64,000 nucleotides of DNA, taken from positions 682,001 through 746,000 of the forward strand of contig MBPM02000026.1 of NCBI GenBank assembly GCA_001695595.3, in the 5' to 3' direction. Source of the DNA: Plasmopara viticola (taxonomy: Eukaryota > Oomycota > Peronosporomycetes > Peronosporales > Peronosporaceae). Under the pieces are notes generated by a model, which saw nothing but the letters and a program-made list of their open reading frames with translations, ran no database searches and was not told where the DNA came from. The position numbers and the translations under genes are program-made. The stretch's first letter is position 1, and each line of letters opens with the position of its first letter. Below are positions 30,077 to 43,516 of this stretch, one piece after another.

Positions 30077-33000
30077 GTGAGCCCAAGTACGGACGCGATA
30101 CCGAAGATGGAGCCGTTCGACGGATCGAACTACGCGCTATGGGCGTTAAAGATAAAGATGTACCTCGCCTCAATGGGACTGTGGGAAGCAGTGCTCAATA
30201 AAGCCAGTGTCACGTCGGCGAAAGAGCAGCAAGCGCACGCGGCGATCGTGCTTAACCTGGTATACTCTCAGCTGATACATGGTATGAATGCTACGAGTGC
30301 TCAAGAAACCTGGGAAGCACTGGAGAGATTCCACCATTTGCAGGACATGGCGAGCCGGCTATGGCGCAAGGAGAAGTTTGCGTCGTTTATGTACACGACG
30401 ACGAACATGAGCGCGCACGTGATGGAGCTGGAGCGACTGGTGCTGCAGATGAGAAGCGCGAATTACGGGCCAACTTAAGAATACGTATGTGCGACAACGC
30501 TGCGCAGCCTGCCAGAGTCGTACGAGAGCCTGGTGCAGGCATTTCACATGAGTGTGCCCAGTTCAATTTCAGCGATCTCGTAAGCAGCTCATTGCTAAAG
30601 AAGTGCGCAAGAACAAATCTTGCCGCACCGAAAATAAAACGGTGCTGCACGTAAGCAAGCATCCTGAAAGACACCAGTTTGGAAAGAAAAATGACAGTCA
30701 GCGCAAGAAGGGAGCGGGTGATCAGTGCTTTAACTGTGGAAAGCGCGGGCACTACGCACGCGACTGCTGGGCAAAGGCTAACGACAACAGTGGGAACGGC
30801 AGCCGATATGAAGATCACTCGAACGTGGCGTTCAGCGCCAGCGAACGAAGTGAAGGCGACTGCTGAATCATGGACAGTGGTGCTGCAGCACATATGTGCA
30901 ACGAGCGCAAAGCTTTCACAGAGCACATGGAAGCAACGACGGCACGGATCGTATCGAGCGCGAAAAGCAGCGCGTAGTCGAAGGTGCTTGGACAAGGCAC
31001 AGCGATGCTGCGAGTCTGGAATGGCACGAGATGGAGAAATTCTCGGGTTGACAACGCGCTACACGTACAAGATCTGACGAAGAACTTGTTTTCTTTGACT
31101 GCGGCAGCAGCGCGCAGGATGAAGGTTGAGATCTTCCACAACGGCTGCGTTGTGAGTTGAAACGGACGAACTGTCGTGACTGGATGCGGCGTGGCATGCT
31201 AATGATGCTGGACGTCGAGACAAACGCCGAGTGCCATACAGAATAAGATGAAGCCGAACTGTGGCAACGCCGGCTCGGGCACGTGTCCTATTCGACAGTC
31301 AACAATCTGATAAAAAGCGGCTACATCGATGGCGACTGCATCGACACGAGACTTGTATGCGATGTGTGCACGACAGCCAAACAAGTACGAAAACGTTTGT
31401 AAGCACCGAAATGGACTCTTCCGCAAGAGAAAACCTTCGTGCAGACAGTTTTGTGTGCTTGGACGTGCTGGGACCGATCTCGCCGAAGTCGAAGTCGGGA
31501 TACCGCTACGTTGTGAGTTTCATTGCCACGCGGAGTCGCTTTGCGACGATTTACCGGCTGCGCAAGAAGAGCGATGTGCCGGAGGCATTCATGAAATACT
31601 ATCACGACATCAAGCTTAAGTGCGATATTGACATAAAGGTACTGCGTAGTGACAATGGCGATGCAACGCGAAGTTGGAGAGTTTTTGCAAGAAATACAAA
31701 ATCAAACAAGAATGCATAGTGCCACACAACCCGGAACAAAACGGCATGGCAGAGCGCATGATTCGCACTCTAACCGAGATGACTCGCTGCATGCTGAGCG
31801 AGGCCAAGATGAGCAAGGTCTACTGGTGTGGAACTATGATGACCACCGTAGACATCCGTAATGTGGCACCAAACTCATCGAGTCCAAACGCGAGCCCTTT
31901 TGAGCTCGTGATTAAACGTAAGCCACGCTTTCATCACATGCGCGTGTTTGGCAGCCAGTGCTATGCACATGTGGCCAAGGCGACGCGAGGGAAGCTCGAC
32001 AGCTTAGGCTTGCGCTGTTTGATGCTTGGCTACTCGAAGCAGCACAGAGCGTATCGACTGCTGGATGCATGAACGGGTGCGATCGGTGTCTCGTGCAGCG
32101 TGACATTTGTGGAACACGCGCCGACGCTGGTAGCGCGCAAACAATTTGCGTCAAGTGTGATCGACAAAATGGGTGATGGGGAGCACGATAGAGAACCGTG
32201 CAATACCACTGCAATGGAGAGTTACCAAACTCCAAAAATGGGACCGAGTGTGACTTCAACACACGTTGTACAAGAGATGACCGAACGACCGGGAGGTGTC
32301 GTGTCGACACAAAGATCAAGCACGCCTGGACGCGACGGCGAGAATGAGTCGCATGTGCGACCGGTGCGTAAAAAGCAAGCAATAACACGTTACGAGTAAG
32401 AATTTCTAAATATGTGGCGCGGAGAGTTCAACCTGGACGACTACGAAGCCGAGTACGACGCGCTGTACTGCTTTATCGCTAAAGTCGGCGAGAATGCGCC
32501 ATCTTTTGATCATGTTTTGCAAAGCAAATACAAAGATGAATGGTTACGCGCGAAGAAAAGTGAGATACAATCACTGGCGAAGCACGAAACTCAGACGCTT
32601 GTGGATCTACCGAGAGATAAGAATGCGATTGGGTGCAAGTGGGTCTTCCGCATTAAGCGTGAGCCAAGTGGCAAGATCGTCAAACTTAAGCGAGGCTCGT
32701 GGCCAAGAACTTCAGTCGGCAACCAGGAGTGGATTATTTTGAAACGTTTGCGCCGGTCGCGTATAAGGAGCCAATCAATGTAGCTTTAGCGCTCACAGCT
32801 AAGCAGGTCCTGGTCATAGAAAACGTCGATGTCGACACAGCGTTCCTGTATGGCGAAGTCGAGAAGGCAATTTACATGGATCAGCCTGACGGCTTCATGA
32901 GCGTGTGACATCCGAGCAAAACGTGTCCAGTGCGCAAGGCACTTTACGGCACAAAGCAGGCTGCTCACGAATGGAACAATCGATTCAATGCGCACCTTCG

Positions 33001-33800
33001 AGAGCAAGGATTCGATCGTACGGCGGCCGTTCTATGCGTCTACGTGAAACGCTCGGGGCGTGATTTCAGCATTGTCATCATTCACGTTGATGACTTGGTG
33101 CTCTCTGCGCGGGCGCAAGAGCACATTGCAGCTATCAAGAGCACGCTCAAGGGCGAATTTAGCATCAAAGAGTTAAGACCGCTCAAGTACTGTCTGCGGC
33201 GTGACGCGGTAAATAAGATCACCCGCATCGACCAGCGCGCGTACATCAAACGGCTGGCCGAAAAAAATGGCGTCAATAAGTGCAAGGAGGTACACACAAC
33301 AGCGAACGAGAGTTAGAAGCTGATCAAACTTCGAGATGACGCCGTATTTGTGCCAAAGTGGCTATACCGTGAGCTTGTTGGCGCACTGATGTATGTTGCA
33401 ACGTGCACGCGACCAGACATTGCCCACGCTGTGGGCGAATTGGCCAAGTACTGCGAGTGCCATGTAATGCAACATTGGATCGCGGCCAAGCGCATACTGA
33501 GGTGCTTGAAGACGACTGCAGACTACAGTGTTGTGTTTAGCGGAAAGAACAAGAGAGAGCTACAGGGCTATCCGGATGGATCATGGGCGAGCGACTTAGA
33601 CTCACGCCGCTCCACGACAGGCTATGCTTTCTTGATCAATGTCAGCGTGGTATCATGAAAGTCAAAAAGACAACCTACTGTGGCGATATCAAGCACTGAG
33701 GCGAAGTATATAGCCTTATACTCTGCGACCCAAGAAGCAGTGTGGCTGCGTCTGCTTTTAAGTGACATTGGAAAGGCCTACGATGATCTATCAAGACAGT
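30077..33800 (+). pseudogene. copia gag-pol remnant
   Basis: 30077-30478 encodes gag (MEPFDGSNYALWALKIKMYL). The CCHC zinc knuckle CFNCGKRGHYARDC is at about 30726-30768. The protease motif DSGAAAHMC is at about 30870. The integrase zinc-binding start (RLGHVSYSTVNNLIKSG) is near 31270-31320, and its core has DVLGPISPKSKSGY and PHNPEQNGMAERMIRT. The RT shows KWVFRIKREPSGK (32640), YFETFAPVA (32730) and IHVDDLVLSA (33080). RNase H has YRELVGALMYVATCTRPDIA, then SSTEAKYIAL near 33700, and KYHFLRETVVEGVI at 33870. At least six stops or frameshifts break the frame. Confidence 0.93.
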
Positions 33801-34048
33801 TAAGGCTGCATCGCGTTAGCATAGAACATAATCTTCCACGCGCAAACCAAGCACATTGATATCAAGTACCACTTCTTGCGTGAAACGGTGGTAGAAGGTG
33901 TCATAACACTCGGGTACAAGTCGACGGATGAGATGGTAGCGGATGGGCTGACGAAGGCATTTAGGCGAGTCAAGCATGAAACTTTCGTCTTTAATTTATG
34001 CCTTGCCGCGTAAAGGGACCGAACACATACGCACACTTCAAGAGAGAG

Positions 34049-34335
34049 TGTTGGAGATGATGCTGTGGCTTTGTGTAATGTGTATGTTTCTGCATGTAAA
34101 GGTATTTCGGTAAGATACCGGTAGGGTACCTGTATATGACGTCAAAGATGATGATGACAGCATTAGGGTGACGTCATATGATGACATCAGACAATGACGT
34201 CAGAAGCTTCTAGAAGGTTCTAAGCTTAGACGTAGTAGTAGTGCGAGCTAAGTCTTAGTAATTCTTTTATAATTTTACCTCTTCGATCACAAGCCGTCAT
34301 CAATGTATTCTTCTGCGTCCAATAAATCTTTGAGA
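34049..34335 (+). repeat. 3' LTR of the copia element (287 bp)
   Basis: Direct repeat of 29792-30072, bounded on the right by the GCTGC target duplication at 34336-34340. It has a few extra bases (for example GATGATGATGACAG) compared with the 5' LTR. Confidence 0.93.
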
Positions 34336-34340
34336 GCTGC

Positions 34341-36224
34341 AATATAGGATGGACCCGATAAGTTATGACTAGGCTGGTAAGAAAATAAGATGCGGCTCGC
34401 ACAGTCAACGGCGACAGTGGTGGCCATCTTTTGTCAAGGTATTAGAAAGCGGGCAAATAAGTCATTAACCTGAAAAGCGACTACAATAAAGTTGGGTAGC
34501 ATCGAGTCAATGTTAATATTCAATTTAAGGCAGCTTTGTCCAAAGGTGTTGGTTGTAAACCGGGAATCATTACGATTCACTTTCGCACTTTTTACGTCCT
34601 AAATATTACAGTAATGCCAAGGCATCCACTTAATATTTGTATTATATTACACTAAAACCATTTGAGATATATGCAGAAACATCTCTAATTTTTACTTGAC
34701 AAAAGGCTCAAATTCCAAATATAATTTAACTTTAATTTTTCCATGGATATCTGAGTCAACTGTACCAAAAACGGGGGGTAGTCACCGATTCGTGAAATCG
34801 GCAAAAGCTTAGAACCGCCAAATTAAAGCACCACTGGATGCGGCTGCGTTTTATGAGTCTAACGCATGTTCTACATCGCCGCAATCTGCCTTGTTTCTAA
34901 GTTATCATTGGTGACGTGAAGCTATCGCTCCATATTTGTGCGACATCTGGGTGCTCGATGACATGCCTTATCAACTTGAAAAGTCTAAGAAACCCGGCAT
35001 ACTTAATAGAAGAATTCGGTTCGTGGCTTTGCGCTGGAAATTTGCCATTCGAATTGACCCGGAGCGCGTGCGGCGCGCGGCGCGACACACTTCCAAAGCA
35101 TGCGCTCGCTGTGTATTGCTCCACGTACAGTTTACACTTTTATCCAGCAAATTGCCTAGCTACTGTTGTAGTATCTAGAAGTATACCAAAGTAGGTTACT
35201 GAAAAATCGAGAACGGCAGGCAAACTTTCAGTCACATAGGGAGCCAAAGAATCATCCACAGTAAGCACAAAAATTCCGTTGTATTCATAACGGTTTTTTT
35301 TTGTGCAGTGATTTAAACCTCTGCTCCAAGTCGATATCGAATCCCACCGTGGACGAAAACTGACTGGTGATGCTATTTGGGGAATTAGTCGAAAAGCTGA
35401 TAGCTTGCGATAAATGCCGAAGGCACTGTCGTGAGGGAGTCGTTACAACACCTAGCCATAAGACGACGGTATGCGAAGCCCCTAATTAGGGGTAGACAAC
35501 ACCTTGGCGAAGCCTAATGCAAATTGGGAGAGACGGTAATACTGGGTGGCGGAAAGCTGCAAGGATCGCTAACTTGACAGAAGTCCCACCGAATCGTAAG
35601 ATATGACGTAGATCGAGTAAACCCGTGACCTCAAGCAGGCGCAATTAGCATATTGGCTACGACTAATTCTAGGAGTAAAGACCCCTTAAAAGACGAAAGG
35701 CCAAAAATGCCAAACTGTTCAAAAGGTGCTAAGGCCGGAATAACGAAAGTCCGAAAGCAAGCTTAAAAACAGCATTTTTGTGTTGAGCCACTCTTTTTTT
35801 TTGCAAAGGAGCTAAGAGGGTCATCCTTTCAGCTAGAATAGGACCCATTTGTGGCGGCTGCTAAAGTGGGTCCAGGGTAACGTTGAGGGCACAATTAGCA
35901 ATACTGCCCCGAATTATTTTCCATCGTAAAGAGAACGTGCCGAAGCGTTATTTAGCTGCACTAGATCTTCATTGTGGAATTTCAGCTGTAAATTGCTGGT
36001 GGATTTCAGTCTGGCTAGCATTTCAAGTAATTGCCGCAGTTTGGCACTGGAATGGCCTAGGCTTTTGCAGCATTAGTTTCGATAGAAGTGACGTATGTGA
36101 ACCACTATAACAGCCTCGACTTGAGCGATAACTTCGATGATGTTGGCTTAAATCTCATGAAAGCGAATATCATTCCTGTGCATCCACAAGCAACGTAGAA
36201 CCACTACTCAAACAATGTGGAAAT
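34341..36224. other. Unassigned stretch between copia and LINE
   Basis: About 1.9 kb. 34916-35194 is open in two plus frames (80-92 aa) without any recognisable domain. Around 35330-35460 the minus strand reads like an LTR start and primer-binding area (TGTTGTAACGACTCCC, and GGTGGGATTCGATATC downstream of it), perhaps a broken LTR element, but no partner LTR was found. 35880-36224 may belong to the 3' end of the LINE. Confidence 0.45.
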
Positions 36225-39200
36225 TCACAAATAAAGTATAATCGTAACGTGACTTGGCATGGTCGGTTGGTTCAAGTTTAAAAAGTATAATTGACTCCCA
36301 TTCCAGTAGGGCCCGAAAAAAACCTCGAAAAGCATTGAGCCATTTAGACCAAACTCGAGTCGCAAAATCGCAATACCAAACCAAGTGTGGGGCAGTCTCC
36401 AGAATTTTACAACCATGATGGCAGGTTGAAACTGCAGCAGTGAGATGCTGAAGACGATAACCGAGAAATAAAGCGTTGTGCTGGAGCCGATAAAGAAGGT
36501 CGGAGTAGACTGGCCCAGTTTGTAGTTACGGGCCCACATAGTCGTATCGGATCTACCTGAGACGCCGAGTCGAGAAAGGGGCAATGCTGGTGAATTAAAT
36601 TTTAATTGGAATTTTTCGAATTCTTGTCACACTTAGCTCGGATATGATTTAAGTATCAAAAGTCCAGGTGTGATGTACGGCGCAAAATTTTGGCACTTGA
36701 CTATGCCCTATTGGATAAGGGTCTAGTGAACGCAGCAGAGAGCCGGCTTTGTCCAAGAAATTGTTGCATGAAATCGCGCTGACAATCCGCCCCGAGCCAA
36801 ATAGGCTGTAAAAAACGGGAAAGGTTTGTAGCTGTAATAGGTATTGGGCAAGCCTTGTATAGTTGCGCCGGCCTTAAAATTCCTTGGGCAGCTAGTAATT
36901 ATACCAACCCCAGTGGCCTTGTAGCTAGAGTTCTACCACAGTTGCCGTAGATGATATCCACATTATTCAAAATGGGCATGGTTAGCCTGTCAAATTTGAC
37001 CTGAAGCCTTGTAAGTTTTTTGCGTAATTGAGTATGCCATGTAAAAAGTACGAAGAGCCAATACGACCCAAGACTTGTCCAGCGATGGAAACGGTGTGAT
37101 ACCACGTGGTCCGGGCCAATAAAAATGGGGGCGAAAAAAGAATCATAGTCTTGTCCCCAAGGCGAAATTGCTTCATCGAAAAGTCGAATAATTGGGTCCG
37201 CCCAAGATGGTAAATTAGCCGGCCTCCTGCCAGCTAAAATCACTTTACATAGCTCGTGAAGTTGAAGACTTTTAATGGAGTCTAAGATAGGTGTTTAGCC
37301 TAATCCACCATGACTTTTAGGGTAGAACCGCCACTCGCGGGCCAGAGCGTTGGAAGACTTAAAACGACACATAAAGCGTAAAACGAGTCGTGAAAGCTGA
37401 TCTTGAAAGCCAGTGGACGGAATATAACAAACACTGGCCGTGTACCATAGGACAGGTAAAAATTTTTGTTGGAGAATAACAACTTGACCCCGTAAAGTCC
37501 TTGCGCGGTGAAGCCATAGCGAACACCGGTTTCCATTTCCACGATACGGTGCTGAAGTCAATTAGAGTCCGAAAGAGTTGGTCCGTAAATACTCAAAAGT
37601 TTGGTGCAGGCATTATTGTCTACCACAACAACTCCCAGTGATAGAAGGTTTTGTCGTAATGGCTCATTTTCCGCAGTCCAAGGTTGGAAAAGAAGGATTA
37701 CTGTCTTAGCCGTATTTAGACTCATTCCAGAGGTCTCGCAAGATTTCCCTACCAATTTTAAAAAGTAACTGATATGGCGTGGATCATGAAGGAGTCTGGT
37801 GCAGTCATCAGCAAAGCTAATTTTTGTATTGTCGGATCATTGAGTGAGTCGGAGTCACAAATTGAGTGAGTACCACTAATTGAGTGAGTGGTCGATTCAC
37901 TTTGAAGACCATAATTTTGAAGACGAACTCGAAGGAAATTAAGCAAAAACTCAATAAAGAGCACAAATAATGCCGGCGATAATGGGTCTCCTTGACGGAC
38001 CCCCGCACCTAGTTCAAATGGGTCAAGTGGTTGGCCATTGAACATCAGGGTAGTTAGGGTACCCGGAAAGAGGATTTGTATCCAGCGGCGGAATTGGTCC
38101 CCAAATCCATAGTGCATTAGAACCATATCGAGTGCGTCCCATACGACACTATCAAAGGCTTTAGCGAAATCTGGTAAAACGGCGCCAGCCAAGGAATTGC
38201 CACCCCAAATAATTGGGTCAAAGCTTGAAACCGTAAATGTGCGTGGCGAATATCCCGGCCCGGTACAAATCCAAATTGGTACGGGTGAAGTAATTTTCCC
38301 AATATGGAGCCGAGCCTATGGACCAAAATTTTGGGCCCGATTTTAGCGTCCACATTAAGTGATGTATTTGGTCGATAATTGCTGGGAAGTTTCCGACCGC
38401 CTTTTTATAAAGAAGCGAGACTTAAACCCTCCGCTGGAATCTAGTCGTTTTTCCCCTTTGGAATTGAGCAGCATATATAACTTCGAATATTCTGCTCCTG
38501 AGGGGTAGATCTGTCTTATAATATTCAACAGGAAGGCCGTACGGTCCCGGAGTTTTTCCAATGCAGTGTGTGTTAGCGCCCAATAAAACTCAAAAGCTGT
38601 GAAGGGGCTGTCCAAAAAAGCCTGATCCGTCAAATTAAGTCGCGCTTTAGTGTCTTGGAAAATTTGGACTAATTTTAAAGGATCCCATTTTGGTTTACTA
38701 TGGCCAACTTCCTACGAAGGCGGACAGTAAATCCCAGACCAGTACGACAAAAAAGAGAAACAAGTCGACTCCAGGTCTTCGATTGAATCGACTGGGATGG
38801 GCGTCTTGCGGAGAATGGCTGGCGGTCTAGAGCAGCGCTCAGTGGATTCCAAGTCGGAGGTAAACTTCCGCTTGGACGAATAGTACTTTTGTTCATTCAG
38901 CATTTCTCTAAGCTGGGTCTTTGTAATAGTAACACGGTTTGGATGGACACTAGATGCTGAAGTTCGTTGACTTTAAGGTGAAGATTTTCAAGCACCCGCA
39001 TGCGTTCATTTTTTTTTCAGGAACAACTCACGCAGAAAAATAGAATCGTTTCGTTTGTGTTCATCTAAAAGGAATCCCTTATTATAGGAATTTCAATTAG
39101 GGGCCCAGAAAGAGTCTGCTAACTCATTTAAGGTATTGTGCAAATACTCTTGGGCTTCAGGCAACTGGATTACCCAAATTGGGCATTTCCATGGGGCCCT

Positions 39201-39700
39201 TTTTGACGGTCTGAAGATCGAACATCCAAGTCGAAAAGAAATTCCAGTATGGCCGCCAATTCCTGCCAAGTTTTTAAAATCGTGGCGAATAATCTGAAAT
39301 TCCGTGTGAAAAAGTTGGAAGCTGACTAAAATATAGTCAATTCTTGAACTTGAGTTGGGGCTTGTAAATTGTTGGAGATGGGGGTTTTGAAGTCGCCAAG
39401 GGTCGACCAGACTGATTGAACTCATCCAGTCAAGCAATCATTGCGCCCTTGAAGACGATTTCGATTGCCGTGTCGTGCCTTATCTAGTTGACTGGAAATG
39501 ACGGTATTAAAGTCCCCCAGAACAACATGATGACTGTTTTCTTCAAAATGACGTGGCAAATATCCAAAAAAATCAGCCCGGTGTCCCGGCTGAACTGGGG
39601 CGTATAGTACCTGTATGTATGTTATAGCCGATTCAATATTTCCCCGGATCAGGAGATAGCGGGAGAGGATATCCATAGAAGTGACGTGCCGGCGCGTAAC
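36225..39700 (-). pseudogene. LINE ORF2 remnant (endonuclease, RT, zinc knuckle)
   Basis: The endonuclease is shown by YAPVQPGHRADFF and HHVVLGDFNTVISS (39676-39422), then SSRIDYILVSFQLF near 39330. The RT is shown by LPDFAKAFDSVVWDALD and GVRQGDPLSPALFVLFIEFL (38192-37900), and the active site FADD with CTRLLHDPRHISYFLK at about 37812-37750. The C-terminal zf-RVT-like cluster CHHGCKILETAPHLVWYC is readable at about 36430-36370. Pieces are separated by stops. Confidence 0.88.
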
Positions 39701-40134
39701 GTCTTAAAGCTTGCGGATAGGGCAAGTAGGTGTTGATAACAAACCAACACCAGCTTGACCTGTAAAAGTGTTCATATTATCGTGAGACCAAAAACTGGTT
39801 TTGAGCTGGTAAGCTGTTTTCCAGTGAAATTGGACTTTTTTAAGCTTTTGTTACCCGCAAATTTTGTTTCTTGAATTCCCACCATGTCAAAATTGTCTGA
39901 GAACTAATTTAGGGCTCGTTGTGATACATTGTTTATTCCATTCGCATTAATTGAGTATCTTCAAGAGTCCATTGTACTTTAGGGGTAAATGGAGACCTGG
40001 GGGTCTACTTAAGTGGCCTGCTTACGCAGATACTCAAAAGTTTTGCGAAATTCATAGGGAATTGGCCCAGCCAATATTCTTTCCATCAAGGGAAAATTCA
40101 TTTTGGCGGACAGAGTTGAGTTATCCCATTATAA

Positions 40135-41890
40135 TCATAACGAGTGGGGCAGTGACGATGCTGCCTTCTTGAGAACCGCACTCAATTTAAGTGGGTCCAT
40201 ATAGATGCTAGGTGCAATAATTTGCAGAGCTAGATCGGCCTCAGCCAGCTTTGACTTTGACCAGAATTGAGTCTGTTCAGAGCATAATTGACTCAAAAGT
40301 GACTGGAAGTCAAAGTCGGTCTGGTTTGGGTAAAGTGCTGAGACGCGGCCTGAGATTGATCCATCGGCTGACGAAGGGTAATCATGTGAGCTCAACTCTC
40401 GGAGGACCGCGTGACTAAAAGCCTTAGACCGAAGGTGGTGAAAATTGGCATCCATTTCCGAATCGAGTGAAACTCGGTGAGGGCTGGGTTGTGCTTGAAC
40501 CGTTGATAGTAGTATGTCTGGGTCAGTAAGTTGGGTAAAAGATCCCAAGAATTCCTCAATCACCGCGCAGAGTAGAGAAAGGGTTAATTCTTCAACATTG
40601 CCTTGGTATACGGCCCCATTCAATATTTCTTCGCTCACCCTCGAGACCGTTACAAAAGACGCCACAGACTGAGGTGGGTCCATATTTGTGTCCCAAAGAA
40701 TGATATTTTGGACCGGCGGAATGGGTCCTGCCTAGCCTTCACGAAGCCATTCGTAAGAGTTTATAGAGGAATTAGGCGGATATTCCCGTTGGGAGGGAGG
40801 TAAACGCCGCAAATCCACAGTCGAGGTGGCAACGGTACTAAAGACCAATTGTTTTGTCCGAAGAATGCGCGCAGGCGAAGAATCAGCCGCTGTAATTGAT
40901 CCCACCGGAAATTTTGGCTCGCCCGCATTTGGCCAGATTGATTTTGGTCTAGCCATAATTGTAGGCTCAATGTCTTCCATTGAGGAAAGTGGACCGAGTT
41001 CTGAATTAGAGTAATCCCCACTATGCGGCTCACATTCCAACCCAGAATCGTCACTCGTTGTCGAATGGTCTCTTGAGTCACTTCCATTGTCATCCACTGG
41101 TGGAATGATTCCAGCAGCATCTGAATTGCGACTTGGTTCCTCAGGCTCAGATTTGCGAATTTTGGCTTTTTTTCCTAACTATTTAATAAACAGAGGGGCC
41201 ACGTTATTGTGGGCCCTGTTACGGTGGTAAACCACCGAAAAGCCGTGACTTGAAAATTGGATTTGACGAAGCGGGGTCCACTTATCCAGCATAGCTAAGA
41301 CCGGAGGCATTTTTTTGTTAAAATACACCCGGCGGCTGCGTGAACGAAGACCACCAACAACATGAGCCGGTGTAATAAACACAGGAGGTGTACCTTCTTG
41401 GGCAAATAGTCATAAATGAGGCCATCCGATGCGTCATCTGGTAGGCGCTGAAGGTCCACATAATACCAGTGAATGTACTTGGAATAAGGTTGAACTTTAA
41501 ATTTGCGACCGCAAATGGTCACAGTTTCACCACCCAATTTTCAGCACACCTCCCGATCGGTGCACTGAAAATAATTCCAGCATTACGAATAGCCTTAAAG
41601 TCACGAAGATGGGCCAAATTAGACGACCACAACGGTGTCTGCGGTGTTGAAAAGAGTGAGGTCATTGTTTCCGTATCAGAAAAACTAGACGTGAGCTCTC
41701 TAGCCGGAATCCACATCGGAAGGCATAGCTCGGGAGAGACCTGCTGGGGTACTCCAGCTAAAGCGGCGCAACGCTTATCTTGTGGGTCACACTCCGGATC
41801 CAACAAAGCAGCTTCCGCCTTTTCAAAAATAGCGTCAGCCGGACGCGAAATTCGGCTCTTGGTGCAGCATTTTGACATGTCTGGCGCCAT
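40135..41890 (-). pseudogene. LINE ORF1-like region
   Basis: Successive minus-strand frames: 41890-41519 (start MAPDMSKCCTKSRISRP), then TVTICGRKFKVQPYSKYIHW near 41530-41460, a Ser/Asp-rich segment (41097-40732) and a helical segment (40683-40135, with LTLSLLCAVIEEFLGSFTQL). They lie directly upstream of the endonuclease, as ORF1 of a LINE would. No nucleic-acid-binding motif is obvious. Assignment is by position. Confidence 0.6.
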
Positions 41891-41930
41891 TTTTTGTCCC
41901 TTTGGGGACCCGTCATGTTTTAACAGGTAA

Positions 41931-42819
41931 AAACTACCTTTTTTGTGCTTGTTCTTTTTTATTTTAGTTTTGTCGTTTAGCAGGGTTGAACCTACAGTAA
42001 AATACTATAAGCGCCTAACAGTCAAGTTGACGTGAACTTCGGTAACTGTTTAACTCGGCACGACCCGTTAAACGGGGGGGGGCGGAGCGAGAGCGATTTG
42101 ACGGCTGAAAAAGTGGGTGAGCAAGCTTGGGCCTGTCTCTGACCACTTTCGGTGTAGCTGGCAAATTGCGGAATTGCTCCACGTACAGTGAGGGTGGGCT
42201 ATCAGTCAGTCAGCTTAATGCAAAGTTCAGCAGTCTAAAGAATCGACGGAAGCAGACTCTCGATGTCTCGTAGGCAGTATTATACGTGTCATACACGAAT
42301 GTTGCATAATTTTTCGAAAAAATGGTATCTTTAACTGGCAGGCATGTCAATCATAGGTTCGTATGGCCTCTTCGAGGTCGCATATCTCCACGGAAACTGC
42401 TCCAATCTCTACACAACTTGAACGAGGAGATCCCTGAGACCCCACCAACGTAGCGAACGCTGGGTCCAAACTCGTTTCGCTTTTGCCTATTTCATTCCCC
42501 ACCGATCACCTACCCAAAATACCACATTTTGGTACAGTTGACTCAGAAATCCACAATCAATAAAACGGTAGCCCGAAAGCTCTAAATTATAATTTTTTGG
42601 AACGAAAAAGATCACAAAAATTAGATACCCTTTTATGCCCTTTACCCGAGTTGTGGCTAAAAAAAGTTGTACTGCTATAGACATCGCACGAAAACGTTTC
42701 GTACGTGCAATTATTGATGCGATTATACTTGATACTTTTCTTGATACTTATGTGGGCACTACTACTCGACACCTGAACGCAAACGCTACCTTCAACAAAT
42801 AAAAGCATGCTTGCAGTGC
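41931..42819. other. Possible LINE 5' leader and unassigned sequence
   Basis: Contains a G-run with GC-rich flank at 42074-42100 (CCGTTAAACGGGGG region), likely near the LINE 5' end, then sequence with no gene I can support. Confidence 0.4.
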
Positions 42820-43258
42820 TTTGAAGCAAGAGCATTGAGAAGAAGGCTTTGTTGCTCGTGTCCGGCATGTTAGACGCATTGGTGGTTCTAAGGATGGCGA
42901 AATAAAAGTCAAGCGCTTTGACTGCACTTGCGCATCTTCTGAGCAACCTCATGACCAAAAACAACACCAACGTTCTCGTGTGCGTCCCAGCCGCTCCATC
43001 AACTGTCCTTGGAGCTGCATGATATTAACAGCGACAGGACACCTTACTTGGTCAATCAAGTATGGGTTGAGAAATCACATTCACGAGGCCTTTGTTGTCA
43101 AATCAATGCGCGCCCAGGGCCGCACGCTGGGTCCAGCTGAAATGCGGAAGGTTGTTGGCCTTCTGCAAACAAGTACGAAGCCCTCGCGAATCGTAATTGA
43201 CCTTCAACTTGAGAACAATGTCGTCAAAACACCTCAAGATGTATCTAACATTTATTAG
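42820..43258 (+). pseudogene. FAR1/MULE-type transposase N-terminal fragment
   Basis: The 92-residue frame at 42980-43258 has the layout of the FAR1 DNA-binding/MULE start: a cysteine-tryptophan site (SINCPWSCMILTATG), a tryptophan strand (HLTWSIKYGLRNHIHEAFV) with the histidine, the LGPAEMRKVVGLLQTS helix region, and QDVSNIY in place of the usual D-I-x-N step. A preceding cysteine pair (CTCASS) lies just upstream at about 42930. The DDE catalytic domain was not found, so this is a fragment. Confidence 0.5.
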
Positions 43259-43516
43259 GCTGAGCACTGCCATTACTTGGCAGGTCGCTTATCCCTTGTA
43301 GCATCTTTCGATACTCTGGAAGGCTTTAAACTTCCTTTTTTTACCCAATTTAATGGATAAAAAAGAGTTACTCTTTGTCCTTGTCTTCCAAGGAGATTGC
43401 CACCAGATTTTCGGCAAAAAAGGTTTGGCTTATTTATGCAACGTCCGAAACCAATCGATTCGGCCTTCCACTTCTGCACCTGGTGGGAATAACCGCTACT
43501 AGCGAGGCTTCTAGCT

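Larger units (their letters stand above)
29792..34335 (+). mobile_element. Ty1/copia LTR retrotransposon, complete outline but dead
   Basis: LTRs at 29792-30072 and 34049-34335 both start TGTTG and are flanked outside by the same 5-bp word GCTGC (29787-29791 and 34336-34340), a target-site duplication. The 3' LTR is preceded by the purine tract AAGAGAGAG. In between, on the plus strand, gag, zinc knuckle, protease, integrase, RT and RNase H are found in copia order, broken by stops and frameshifts. Total length is 4.54 kb. Confidence 0.95.
36225..41930 (-). mobile_element. Decayed APE-type non-LTR retrotransposon (LINE)
   Basis: On the minus strand, 5' to 3': an ORF1-like region (41890-40135), an apurinic-type endonuclease (about 39700-39090), a reverse transcriptase (about 38650-37300) and a C-terminal zinc-knuckle domain (36590-36225). 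This is the L1/Tx1-like layout. All parts carry stops and frameshifts. The exact 5' and 3' ends and any target duplication could not be fixed. Confidence 0.88.

Noticed and set aside
30387..30995. 202-residue minus ORF in the copia element
   Set aside because: Antisense shadow of gag and the zinc knuckle.
35330..35460. Solo LTR or primer-binding site on the minus strand
   Set aside because: TGTTGTAACGACTCCC and GGTGGGATTCGATATC look suggestive, but no second LTR, target duplication or coding part could be found nearby.
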